Below are positions 10,360 through 20,292 of a DNA stretch of 64,000 bases, one piece after another. The position numbers were made by a program, and so were the translations under genes. The DNA comes from Undaria pinnatifida. Lineage: Eukaryota > Sar > Phaeophyceae > Laminariales > Alariaceae. The stretch's first letter is position 1, and each line of letters begins with the position of its first letter. A model generated the notes under the pieces. The model did no database searches. It saw only the letters and a program-made list of their open reading frames with translations, and had not been told where the DNA came from. The stretch is taken from contig JABAKD010000006.1 in the NCBI GenBank assembly GCA_012845835.1, forward strand, positions 1,658,116-1,722,115. Reading direction: 5' to 3'.

Positions 10360-11400
10360 ATGACGCTGCTTCCCCCCCCCCCCCCGCCCCCGCCCCCCCA
10401 CCCCCCGCCCCGAACGCCCCCTCCTTTCCCACCACCCGCACCGTCGCCTAGACCTAGCACCACACGTATAACAAACCCCTACATCTATGCCACCTAAAAC
10501 TTCCCCACCCCCACCCCCGCCAACCCCCCCTCCCCCCCCCTACCTCCCCACCCCCCCACCCCATCCCACCCCCACCCCCTCGAACACTCCGCCCTCTACT
10601 CACTGATTGTGGGCAAGGCTACGGTAGGGGGGTCCCCTTTTTGGCTTTGAATTTCAGTGGCTAGGGGTCACTCGCGCGAGTAACCCCTTTGTTATCTTGC
10701 TATCTTACGTTTTCTTCATGTTTTATATTGACAAAATCAATCCGCGATGCAAAGGTAAGACTTACCCCAGGATATACATGATAAACTGATGCATTCTTTC
10801 CAAAACCGTCACATTTATCCCCTTGAAAGAATGTATAGTTTCCACGAACAGATTGAGCTGCCCCACCCGCCCCACCCCCGCCCCAACCGCCCTCCCCATG
10901 ATAAAGTGGTGTTTTTTTTTTGTTTTTTTTCCCCCAAACCGTCATATTTATCCCCTTAAAGGATTTATAGCTTCCATGCACAAATTGCCCGCCCGTCCGC
11001 CCGTCCCCCCCTTTCCCCCCCCCCCTTCCCCCCCCCCTCCAACCCCGCCCCTTTTGATCAAACCCAGGACCCCACCTCCTTTAAAAGTCCGCCCTCCCCT
11101 CACCGGTTAATCGACTTTCAGGATGCACTTGATAAACTGATGCATTTCCTTCCACAGCTAGCTGTCAGATTTTGTCCACCTCAGGAACGGGTTTCATTGT
11201 TTCCGCGCACGGACTGACTAACATCACCCTGTTGACCCTGATAGCTACAATGTAGTTGTAAGGGGAGTCGCCGACCTATATCCTTAATTTGGACACACAA
11301 CCCGTAATACGCGCGATCGGAGTATCATACACAGCTTGCAAAGATGAGTTTCTGCAAAATCTTCGATCTCACAGCTGGAGTGTGTTTTCATTTCTTATAA
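10360..11400 (+). repeat. R1 C-rich composite repeat, copy 1
   Basis: Order of blocks: long C tracts; 'GCACCGTCGCCTAGACCTAGC'-type block (10440-10470); more C tracts; TCGAACACTCC; an inserted M1 half element (10612-10755); 'GACTTACCCCAGGATATACA'; twin 'CCGTCA.ATTTATCCCCTT' blocks each followed by C tracts; and a conserved tail (11103-11390) ending GATCGGAGTATCATACACAG and 'ATCTTCGATCTCACAGCTGG'. The same order recurs at 38.1-39.5 kb and, inverted, at 49.8-51.1 kb. It encodes nothing I recognise. Confidence 0.8.
10612..10755 (-). mobile_element. Half-length M1 element inserted in R1
   Basis: The segment starts 'AAGGCTACGGTAGGGGGG', continues with TTTCAGTGGCTAGGGGTCAC and 'GCGCGAGTAACCCC', and ends near GCGATGCAAAGG. 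This is the inverse of the right half of the intact M1 at 31.7 kb. The empty site survives at 38.87 kb, where CACTGATTGT runs straight into ACGACTTACCCC. That comparison fixes the insertion limits to within a few bases. Confidence 0.75.
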
Positions 11401-11589
11401 TATATATTTAGATTCACAACATTCGTTACAGCAGACATTGTCTTTATCCAAGTGCTTTGAAATGGTGTCACGAATGCCGGCACCAAACGGGGCATTCGGC
11501 AGGGACGCTGGTTGTCGTAAATGAGGATGGGTGGAAATATCCCTCCGAAATATCAGTTGACAATGAATGGAGAACACCTCATCATGACG

Positions 11590-11910
11590 TACTTTATACT
11601 GTGCCCCAACGTGCAGTTGAAGGCCGGTCCTGGGAACTGCAACTTACCACAATTTTGTATCTTTTTCTCGACCTTGCTCTCCTGCCCACCCACACGTGCT
11701 TAATCCAACCCCATCCTCCCTCAGTCACTCACCTCACCAAGCCTTCGGACTTCAACCTGTCCTTGCACATCGAGCGCACCCCACTACACGGTGAGCTTAG
11801 TTTTTTCAACATTTCCTTTTTGTATCTCCGTGCAGCTCGAGGCTTCGAAACCACAGTCAGAACAAGTTCGCCGATAACCACCGTAGTAAAATATACCTCG
11901 CAAGACCACT
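11590..11910 (+). other. Tandem duplicate unit 1 with intron-like segment
   Basis: Matches 12040-12360 over about 320 bases. Shared blocks include TTTATACTGT(G/A)CCCCAACG, 'CTCGACCTTGC', TCCTTGCACA and CTACACGGTGAGCTTAGTT. A 45-bp segment (11791-11835) begins GTGAGC, has a T-rich middle and ends TGCAG, like a very short intron. Spliced, the unit would read '...DFNLSLHIERTP' and continue from CTCGAGGC. I do not recognise the peptide. Confidence 0.4.
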
Positions 11911-12039
11911 TTGTTTACGGGGGACCCTAGTAAATAGGACCTACGGTGGAGACAAAAAACCTATATATTCATCTATTTTTACTAACAACATTTGGTCCTA
12001 TTTGCTGTCGTCCTCCGTAATAGTATGAAGAACACAAGA

Positions 12040-12360
12040 CGCAAAACTGCTTTATACTGTACCCCAACGAACGTCTAATTGGTCCTTTGAGGTGCCATTT
12101 ACAAATATTTTTTATGTCTTCCTCGACCTTGCACTCCTCGCCCCCCCCCTCCGCCCGGACTCCCACAGTCACTCACTAAAACAAGCATCGTGACTTCCAC
12201 CCGTCCTTGCACACATCGAGCGCACCTCACTACACGGTGAGCTTAGTTCGTTCAACATTTCCTTTTCGTATGTCCATGCAGCTCTAGGCATCAAACCCAC
12301 AGCAGCACACGTTCGTCGAGAGATTTCCGTACGTAGTACCTGGTACAACACACCTAGCAA
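12040..12360 (+). other. Tandem duplicate unit 2 with intron-like segment
   Basis: Second copy of the 11590-11910 unit. The intron-like segment (12237-12281) is again exactly 45 bp, GTGAGC to TGCAG. The upstream exon-like part has a 2-base insertion relative to unit 1 (GCACACATCG versus GCACATCG), which shifts the frame. At least one unit is therefore non-coding now. Confidence 0.4.
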
Positions 12361-13600
12361 TATAAACCAACACCTGCAACGAGTTTCGTGACAGGTCTGG
12401 TCACCAAACCAAAGGCGGCAGCTTTGGGGTAGAGCTCATTGAGAGCTTCTCGTAGACGCGTCGCTTGACGTTAGCAGTCTACACAATAGTATGGTCGAGA
12501 AAATCAGGTTAAAAATTGTCCCCGGAGGTTTGTTACCTTGTGTGATATTCCATAGATAGATACCATTCGAACCTGCTCACTCCATCTAGCCTCTCGCCCG
12601 TCAGGCTCCGTGGCGCAGACAGCAGCGGAGAACCCTTCCACTGTCAATTAGCGAATGTATCACGCTCTACCGTTCACGTGACACCACTGCCGACCCAGTG
12701 GAAGTAAGCGCCCCACTCAAGAAAAGTACCCCACCTACCACGGGCAAAAAAACAAGAAATTCGACAGCAAGCAGCCGATATTATACTGTGAAGTTTGTGT
12801 AGGACATACACTTGATGTACCCAATACGACATCCTGCCCAAAAACGATAACACATCGATTTCTCTTCAGATCTCCCGTACTGCAGCTTCTCGCCGGCCAC
12901 GGCCCGATGCGCAGGCGACAACAACAACAGCAGGCCGTTGTGCTGCGTAGCATTCAGTTGGTGCTCGATCGTTCTCATTGACGCGTTCTATCGTCCCATC
13001 ATGCTCAACCGCTCCTGTTGACAAATCGATGTTTTACGTCGAGACCCCTCCTCTTGCGTGTTCGTCCGGTATCGTCTGACGTACTTTTTGTTTTATCTAG
13101 TACGTACAGCTGTAGCTGCCGCGATTAAGTGTAAAATGCGTAGCGGGGGTGGGCATGACCTTCGATAGCGGTTGCACTCATAGATTATTTTCATTTGAAA
13201 TGGTTTCTCAATGACGGTCGACATTAATTAACCCAAACAACGGAAACAACAGTCAACTTTTTCGCATGATTCTTGTTGTAGACGTAGACCATCGGATGTT
13301 TCATCCGTTCGGCAATGATGTGTTTGTCTAAATTAGATTTTGGGCGGGTCATGTGTTAAAACTCCTGAAACGAGGAACCTGAGAAAAAAGGTGGTACACC
13401 ACGAACATCGTGGCTCGCGTGGCTTCAATGGTAAGCCGCACAACTGCAAAGAGAGGTCGACATCGTAGGTTCCTAATTTAGTCCGCAATCAAGGAACCAA
13501 ATTGTTTTGACGGTGTAGCGTACAATGTGAGCAGGAATGATTAGATCTTTCTACGTATATGCGCCATATCAATGAAGGCCTGAACCGGAAGGGGGAGAAG
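12361..13600. other. Unassigned 1.2 kb stretch
   Basis: No domain, no strong repeat and no long protein-like frame. I see nothing I can support. Confidence 0.4.
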
Positions 13601-13624
13601 GGAACGCATATTTTTTATTCAATC

Positions 13625-13760
13625 CCATTTATTAACCTCGCACTACTCTCGCCCTCCCTCACAGCAGTAACTCAGATACGGGGTCACATAGTGGTCCCTC
13701 CTCAGCCCTCCCCACCACGGTACGTGCCTTCATTTTTATCGCGATAACAATTCAGCATTT
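13625..13760 (+). repeat. Dispersed repeat, 'CCCTCCC ... CTACGGTACGTGCC' family
   Basis: Shares ordered blocks with 27570-27710 and 55040-55180: a CCTCCCT stretch, 'GTAACTCAGAT', GGGTCA, a pyrimidine run, 'CCAC(T)ACGGTACGTGCCTTC' and ATTTTTATCGCG, then CTCGTCGA. The three copies are diverged and none encodes a recognisable protein. Confidence 0.5.
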
Positions 13761-13951
13761 TCTCCCCTCGTCGACGCGCATCGGATTGCGCATACGAACA
13801 ATGGAGACTTGTCGAAAAGGTCGCTAAGTTAAGGGTAGAACCTCTCACGTGTTGAGCTGGAAATGAAAACGTATCGACTAGTTTGAGATCAAAACGTAAA
13901 GATGCGGGCAAAAGGTGTGCCACGACGGATGTTACTACGACGGGATAAAGA

Positions 13952-13992
13952 TGTCCCCTTCTGTCCCCTTCTGTCCCCTTCTGTCCCCTGCT
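13952..13992. repeat. 10-bp minisatellite (TGTCCCCTTC)n
   Basis: Four near-identical 10-base units, the last ending CTG instead of TTC. Confidence 0.9.
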
Positions 13993-14092
13993 GTGGGGAG
14001 AGTCTTCCTCTTGTCGAGCAAAAAAACACAACCGAAAAGAGCTACGACACTACTACGTATTGTACCATACATATATCATAAAAAGTGAAAAC

Positions 14093-14275
14093 ACACTCAA
14101 GCTGTGAGATCGAACATTTTGTCGAAACTCATACTTCCCGTTCGTTAGTGTTTATTTCTCTGACATATCTTTAATGAGGACACACACCCAGTAATACGCG
14201 CGATCGGAGTATCACACACAACTTGAAAATGTGAGTTTCGACAATAATATCTTCGATCTCACAGACGGGTGGATG
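14093..14275. repeat. R1 tail fragments in inverted arrangement
   Basis: A reversed tail piece (14093-14132, containing 'CTGTGAGATCGAACATTTTG' and CGAAACTCA) faces a forward tail piece (14170-14265, containing GCGCGATCGGAGTATCACAC and TCTTCGATCTCACAG). The two could pair over about 35 bases. The forward piece ends a few bases before the M3 element. Confidence 0.65.
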
Positions 14276-14314
14276 GAGATTATTTTGTTTTTACAATAAT
14301 AATAATATTATGAT

Positions 14315-15136
14315 CTCAGGCCATTTCTTATACAGACAGTCGGATTCCGCCAGTCGAAAACGGCCCTTTTCGACTGGACTTTTTTTCGACTGGAATCTTC
14401 TGCTTTTTCTTCTTATCGTCAGTCTAGTCGTTTTCTTAGTTTTTGCGCTCTTCCCTGAGGCGGTTGGTGTGAGGGAGTACTGCTGTACAGCAGTCGAAAT
14501 CGGTTGGCTGCTCTGTGCTTCGCGTTTTCTCCGCGAGCAACGGCTCGACAAACCCTCGTCCCCGCGAGTTGGTGGCTTTGGGCTTAGCCGAAAGCCTCCG
14601 AGCCGAAAGACGCCGAAGCTACGTTCGTGGAGTTGCACGCAGCCGAGAGCCGCCAAAGCTACAGCGGGCGCAGCCGTTGTTGGCAGCATGGGATCGATAC
14701 TGCGCGCTGCTGCGTCGTGTGATACACGATGCTGGCGAGCGGAACTAGGAATGCGCCACGCTGACTTGCTGCGAGAAACAACAGCAGTGATAGCCATGCC
14801 AGCGGCAGCGCCTTGTATGATACTGCAAGCAGTGTGGTACCTGGTATGGGTGTGTGGCTGTGTGGCCGTGTGGTTTGTGTTTGGTGGTGGGATGAACGAT
14901 GCGATCGGTTCAAACAACACGTGTAAAACTTTTTTGACTGAGTTTTTCGACTGGAGGATCCTGCCGAAAAAGTGGAGATTTTTTACTGAATCCGCCAGTA
15001 GTCGGAATTCTCATTCGAAAAAAGTTGAGTCGAAAAAGCCCTTTTTCGAATGAATGTGTAAGAAGCTGGATTTGGGCTTCAAGTCGAAAAAGGCCGTTCT
15101 CGCCTGACAAATCCGACTGTATAAGAAATGGCCTCA
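14315..15136. mobile_element. M3 inverted-repeat element, complete copy
   Basis: An element of about 820 bp bounded by CTCAGGCCATTTCTTATACA and, on the other strand at the right end, CTGAGGCCATTTCTTATACA. The inverted match continues inward through CAGTCGGATT (one copy has 4 extra bases) and up to ACGGCC. Near the ends lie several copies of TTTTCGACTGG or its complement, as in foldback-type or hAT-like elements with subterminal motifs. A 247-codon frame covers most of the element on the plus strand and a 209-codon one on the minus strand. Neither shows a transposase motif, so I treat the element as non-autonomous. Flanks are AT-rich and I could not fix a target duplication. Confidence 0.8.
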
Positions 15137-15199
15137 GAGTTGGATGGAGTGTATTTTTTCTTCTAGAACAATAATAACTCAGATGAAGTGTATTTCAAC

Positions 15200-15345
15200 A
15201 ATATTATAATAATACTGATATTAATTATTATATAAAAAACAAATAAAACAAACGTGTAAAAAAGTGTATTTATTTATTTCAAAACATAAATAGCAATTAA
15301 TTATTGTTATGAAATTGAAAATACACTCCATCTAGATCTGAGGTC
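15200..15345. other. AT-rich spacer with R1-like edge
   Basis: Almost entirely A and T. It ends 'GAAAATACACTCCATCTAGA', resembling the reversed edge of R1 tails. Confidence 0.5.
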
Positions 15346-15369
15346 GAGGATGTTTTAAGATGAAGTTCT

Positions 15370-15990
15370 GTAGGGTTTGTGGATTCCGAGCAAGGGTATG
15401 AGGGTCTTACACAACTTCCAGAATTTTTGCGTACGTGTTACAGAACTTCCAGAAGTTCCGGGTATTTTTTCCACAGGCATACAGAACTCACAGAAGTTCC
15501 AGGCGGGTACAAAAGGTGATGTACCAGCACCCCAGGTTTGCGGCTTGTGTTTTCCAAAAGTCACAGACGTTCCGGCTGCGGGTATGAAGGTTTTACAGAA
15601 CTTCCAAAAGTTCCGGGTACAGTACAGGTACAAAGGTCTTGCAAAACTGCCAGAACTGCCGGGTATTGTGGCACGGGCGTACATAACTTCCAGAACTTCG
15701 GGGCAGGTATAAACATGCTGTACCCGTACCCCGGGTCTTTGTGACACCGGCGTACACAACTTCCAGAAGTTTGGGATACGGGTATGAGTGTTCTACGACG
15801 ATACCGAGGTTCTTTGTAGAGTAATACCCGGGGTACATACGGCGGGTATGGTTGTGTGTACCATACAAAGAGAACGCAAGCAGAAAGTTCGGGTACGGGT
15901 ATGAATGTCGTACAGAACTCAGAGACATTCCGGGCACGGGTAGGGTTGTACAGAACTCACAGAACCCCCCGATACAGGAATCCCGGGTAA
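15370..15990. repeat. Palindromic minisatellite block 1 (GAACTTCCAGAAGTTC)
   Basis: Irregular tandem units of roughly 40-90 bases centred on 'ACAGAACTTCCAGAAGTTCC' and GGGTA(C/T)GGGTATGA. The core GAACTTCCAGAAGTTC is an imperfect palindrome. The block ends with doubled 'TACCCGGTAAATACCCG'. The long frames across it are by-products of the repeat. Confidence 0.8.
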
Positions 15991-16630
15991 ATACCCGGTA
16001 AATACCCGCCTCGAAAGAGGCGAAAGAACAACAAATTGACCGGAAAAGAAAGAAAAAATTGTCATCGCATTTCCATTTTAAGTCTACTGCTACTACCACT
16101 ACTACTGTTCTTCTGTAACACAAGCCGTACCATAACGTACCCCGGCTGTGGCGCCTAAAATAAATAATTGCGGTCGCAAGCCCATTTTTTCCACTAGCTC
16201 GATAAGTAAAGTGCCGTGACCAAGAAGAACCAAAAACACCGAAAACACGGAGAATAGATCGAGACTTCGATGACATGATAAGGGGATCGGCATTGCTCCG
16301 ATCGTAAAAAACCATTAACAATACGTACGCAATACGTGGCTTCCCGATAGCAGGAAAGATATCGTCATTTCAAACAAATCAAATCGAATTCAATTCGATT
16401 CATATAAAGATAATAATTTATATTCAAAAGTGTTCTTCGTTAATATCTACGTTATTACGTGAACTAAGAAACGAAAGAAACATCAACAACAACAACAGCA
16501 ACAGATAGGTGCTCTTATTGAAACGTTTTGCTTGCTGTATTCGATGTTCGGTTTGTGCGACTGCCAAAACATGACATCCTAGTAAATGCATCATACACGT
16601 TCGGATTGAACCTGAATGAATACCATAACA
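15991..16630. other. Non-repetitive island between minisatellite blocks
   Basis: A 640-base stretch without the minisatellite. No recognisable gene. It may be an insertion that split one array or unique DNA between two arrays. Confidence 0.4.
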
Positions 16631-17110
16631 CCGAACTCCCCGGGTATTGTAACGAAGGTATACCCGTACCCCGGGTATTGTGCCAAAGTCTTACAGCATG
16701 AGTGACAGAATGTTCAGTAAGGGTATGAGGATCTTACAGAACTTCCAGAAGTTTCGGGTACGGGTGCGGATGCCTTACAGAACTTCCAGAAGTTCCGGGT
16801 ATTGTTGCACAGGCGTACAGAATACGGGTGCGGATGCCTTACAGAACTTCCAGAAGTTCCGGGTATTGTTGCACAGGCGTACAGAATTCACAGAAATTCC
16901 GAGCGGGTACAAAACATGCTGTACCCGTACCCCGGATATTGTGGCCGCGGCTGTACAGAAGTTCCAGCAGTTCCGGGTACTGGTATGAATGTCGTACACA
17001 ACTTCCAGACGTTCCGGGTACGGGTATAAATGTCCTACAGAAGTTCTTTTTAGGGTAATACCCGGGGTAAATAGCCCTGGTACGGTTTGTACGTACCCTA
17101 CAGAACACAC
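16630..17110. repeat. Palindromic minisatellite block 2
   Basis: Same unit as 15370-15990. It contains a near-perfect recent duplication of about 65 bases (16757-16821 and 16824-16888, both beginning ACGGGTGCGGATGCCTTACA), so this block is still gaining or losing units. It ends 'TAATACCCGGGGTAAATA', mirroring the end of block 1. Confidence 0.85.
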
Positions 17111-17117
17111 CTTTGAC

Positions 17118-17205
17118 AGGCTTCGGCGAAGCTCATCTTTGCACGTTGTGTGTGATATTCCGATCGCGCGTATTACTGCGTGTGTGTCCTCATTAAGGAT
17201 GTTGT
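17118..17205 (-). repeat. R1 tail fragment
   Basis: Inverted tail piece: AAGCTCATCTTTGCACGTTG, 'GTGATATTCCGATCGCGCGT' and GTGTCCTCATTAAGGAT. Confidence 0.75.
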
Positions 17206-17660
17206 TGATTGTTGTTGCTGTCTCACATTGTCTGTTGTAGAAAATCTAGAGTCCGTGGTCACACGAAGGTCCTGGAGCCTTAGGAAGACGAGAAAAATCA
17301 AATTAAATCGAAATTCGGAATTTCTACGCTTTCCCGCCTAAAACGCACGATACGCAAAAAGGCGCGCAAGTGAAATGATACAATGTGCAAACTAAACTCA
17401 CATGGCCGCGGGTATCCACTAAACTATAACAACAGCGTAATAGATAGAGTTCCGCCGCTCCCACAAATAACCTATTCGCGACTACAAGCTACTCATACAT
17501 ACCGCGGTTGGGCGGCCTGCACCGTACGAACCGCACGGTAATCGTGATCACAGACGAATGCGCCTGCTGTCCGGAGTGCCGTTAGAGTGACGAACGGCGG
17601 GCATGCATTGAAAATATAGCAATCCAACCAAAAGACACAATGCAAAAGTCAATGATCGCC
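17206..17660. other. Unassigned spacer
   Basis: No recognisable gene or repeat. Confidence 0.35.
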
Positions 17661-17663
17661 CTG

Positions 17664-17970
17664 TGTTTGTTGATCCCTACGAAGCGTAGAGGGCTTACCC
17701 GTTTAGCGAACAGCAGTGGGGTAGTGGAGTCACCGGTATGAAGACAAGTAAAAGACGTATAAATATATATTAGGTTGCTCCTAGTCAAGGTACATCGTGG
17801 AGAGAAGAAGACTCGCTGGGTAGAAGAAGCACGACGAGGAGTTTTGGCGAAATACCCAATATGATTTCACCATCCCGATATACCGCTACGATGTAGCCAC
17901 CTACTACTGTCAACCCCTTCTATACTCAACCGTCATCATATCCATATCATATCCAAGCATACAATCAACA
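17664..17970 (+). repeat. LTR-like repeat L, complete copy
   Basis: About 307 bp starting TGTTTGTTG and ending CAATCAACA. The left half matches 21472-21560 (AGTGGGGTAGTGGAGTCACC, then 'GGTATGAAGA..AGTAAAAGAC'). The right half matches 23172-23388 ('GGTACATCGTGGAGAGAAGA', CCCGATATACCGCTACGATG, 'CCATATCATATCCAAGCATA'). The TG...CA ends and a TATAAATA stretch at 17758 suit a solo LTR. No coding region or primer site is attached, so an LTR origin is only a suggestion. Confidence 0.45.
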
Positions 17971-18777
17971 GCTTCTAGCTTCGTAAATGATACGGTATGA
18001 TGCTATATTGTCATATCAGGCTAAAACAATTCGATAAAAAATACGGTCAATCAAAATCCTCCCAGTACTACTGTGACAAGGTAGAAAGATTGCAGCACCA
18101 TAGTCCTTGAAAAGCACTCCATAAATCTATAGATACAATTCAGGGACAGTATTCAACATCAATCTTCAGGAACCTACAATCTCAGAGGGAAAATTCCAAA
18201 AACGAAAACTAAAATCCGAAATTTATACTATTAGACCGAAAACTCAAGTCTGAAACGCAAAATCAAAAAAATCAAAAAAATCAAACATCGGCCTTATAAT
18301 CAGCACTCAGCCTTCCTTATAAAACGGTTGTCAGCTCCATAGAATAGCGATGCCAACAAGTGTGATCGGACAGCAGTCTCAAAACTCACTTTTGAATTAG
18401 ACAAATGCCTCTCGGCTGGGTACATACGAAAACTCCATTCAGATTCCAAATGCTCAAATCCAGAGCAAAATAATGTCACACTAGACAACGCAATATTGAA
18501 AACATTATTATTTCAAAGGCCAAGAAACAGCTACTTGCCTCCCTAACTACCTTGCACTCTTAAACGTACTAAACTCCAGCTAATATATGCAGAATAGTCC
18601 GTCAAGAAACAATTCAAATCAGCTCGCGAAAAAGTTAGTCGCCCTCGGGTTCAGACGTATAGAACTCGTCGAGTTTGAGACCTTTTTCCTACTTAACGAG
18701 CCATAGTCCTCACAAGTGGTCAAGCGAATCCTTCCCCGCACAAGCGGTAACAGGTGAACGTGACACCTCCTTGCAGG
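17971..18777. other. Unassigned AT-rich stretch
   Basis: No gene recognised. Contains a short (AATCAAAAA)n run near 18260-18285. Confidence 0.35.
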
Positions 18778-19030
18778 ATGAAAACTAAACGATTTGTCTT
18801 AGCCGGGTCCCATTTCGGGGCTCTTTGAGAAAACCATAGACTGATTACGCAGGGATGACCTCGGGTAGTTTACCTGAAGCCGTTGCCGTCCCCAAGTCCC
18901 AAAATGTGACACCTAAACAATTTGGCTCAGCTGGGTCTCATTACGGGGCTAGTTGAGAAAACCATGGACTGGTTACGCAGGGATGACCCCGGGTAGTTTA
19001 CCAAAAACTGTTGTCGTCCCCTTGTTATCC
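18778..19030. repeat. Tandem duplication of about 125 bp
   Basis: Units 18785-18900 and 18910-19025 share 'CTAAACRATTTG' and CTGGGTCTCATT-type sequence, then GAGAAAACCATRGACTGRTT, 'ACGCAGGGATGACC' and GGGTAGTTTACC. The right unit abuts the copia RNase H remnant on the minus strand. Confidence 0.75.
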
Positions 19031-19230
19031 TCAAAAAACGTGATGCATGCAGAACCAAGACCAGGCAAAATAAAACTCCACACGTACCGCAAGAAAACCA
19101 CTTCCTTGATGGTGTCCGCCAGTGCTATGTACTCGGCTTCTGTCGTCGCAATGTCCGGACGTGTCTGGTTAGCAAGCGACATCAAGCATCCGACCAGCTC
19201 GCGAAAAGGCCAGTCTGTTTGAGACCTTCT
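18973..19230 (-). pseudogene. Copia-2 RNase H remnant with internal deletion
   Basis: The minus strand reads FRELVGCLMSLANQTRPDIA, then at once TTEAEYIALADTIKEVVFLR and ITFFEDNKG. In intact copia proteins the '(Y)R..VGSLMYLA..TRPDI' block lies just after the palm of the reverse transcriptase. It is followed by roughly 80-100 residues, including the first RNase H acidic motif, before (S/T)EAEY.AL. Here that part is missing and the reading frame runs through the junction. The remnant ends after DNKG. It is a third copia lineage, distinct from both other elements in the window. Confidence 0.8.
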
Positions 19231-20170
19231 TCGAGCGGGTTCGTACTACCCGAACTAACGCATGTATCACCATTCACTGCATACCCCGCAAAAATTTATA
19301 AAATCCCGTCATATGTCATTATATTTTCAGACTTTACTCGACAACTGTTTGATGCCGGCATAGCACGAATTCAACCCCGTGTTTCTTTCTGCTTCAAAGA
19401 ACCGATAGATCAAAGCGCAAACGCCTCGCTACACATGACGAGGTTGTTATATTGAGGGTCAAGTTATTCCGCATGTTCTTTCCCGGAAGAGCGACACGTA
19501 GTATCACGGTGAGGCAAAAGTGTTAGTCCATGCTGCTACTTGATAAGCTACCACGGTAATGAAATAACGATCCTATAAACTGTTTGGCAACCTCGACTAA
19601 AACGCGTACATAGGATACGGTATCCCGTAAACTCCATAACCAACGCAGGAATGTGGACTATTTTTGTCTGCACTCAAGATGCTCGTATACTTTGTACGCA
19701 AAATGTTTGAGCACGTAACTGTGCACTATAAGAACTTTAAATCTACCCCGTTCCCCCTGCTCATTATTTTTGGTCCGGCATACCGCAGATACCGCTGATG
19801 ATAACACTCTGCGCACGCGCACGATAAAAGCGGGGGAAGTTGAGGGGGCGATCTAACAGAAAGAGGGTTGAACATAATCAAAATCCTATCATGAATCATT
19901 GTAAAGCAAAACATGTCACGCTACAATATCATGTTCATATTACAGTAGCCATAACCGGGACAAGATCAGGGTGGAATCTTCAGATTAACGAGAAGAACAC
20001 ATCCTGATATTTTCACCACATATTGCATCATATCACGTGAGAAATACTATATTTCCTCACTACCGGTTTCTTCATTTATTTCGTGTACCGCACCATGCTA
20101 GATCGCTGTTAAGGTTGACAACCAGCTATTCTGGAAGTAGCCAGCATTGAATAAGACAACCAAACCACCA
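19231..20170. other. Unassigned stretch
   Basis: No domain or clear repeat. The frames are short and unremarkable. Confidence 0.35.
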
Positions 20171-20177
20171 CGTATGT

Positions 20178-20292
20178 TGTCATCATCTCTAGAACGTAAC
20201 CGAAATATAACACTACTGGTACCAACAATACCCGTCATCATCTCTCGGGAGCACCCCAAAAATATTACTACTGGTACTGACCATACCCTTAC
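20178..20292. repeat. Two-unit tandem repeat of about 55 bp
   Basis: GTCATCATCTCT starts each unit and 'ACTACTGGTAC' followed by CA.ACC ends it. The units differ in the middle. Confidence 0.7.

Noticed and set aside
10823..11110. Pro-rich frames in the C tracts (also at 38657-39156)
   Set aside because: Proline runs follow directly from poly-C. Their ends coincide with repeat-module boundaries, not gene signals.
14310..15053. A transposase gene inside M3 (247- and 209-codon frames)
   Set aside because: The frames overlap on opposite strands, include the terminal repeats, contain no DDE or zinc-finger pattern, and would not be conserved in the 24 kb copy.
15370..17110. GAACTTCCAGAAGTTC read as an array of heat-shock elements
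   Set aside because: Heat-shock elements need two bases between GAA and TTC. Here GAA and TTC are separated by one base within each arm, and no downstream gene is apparent.
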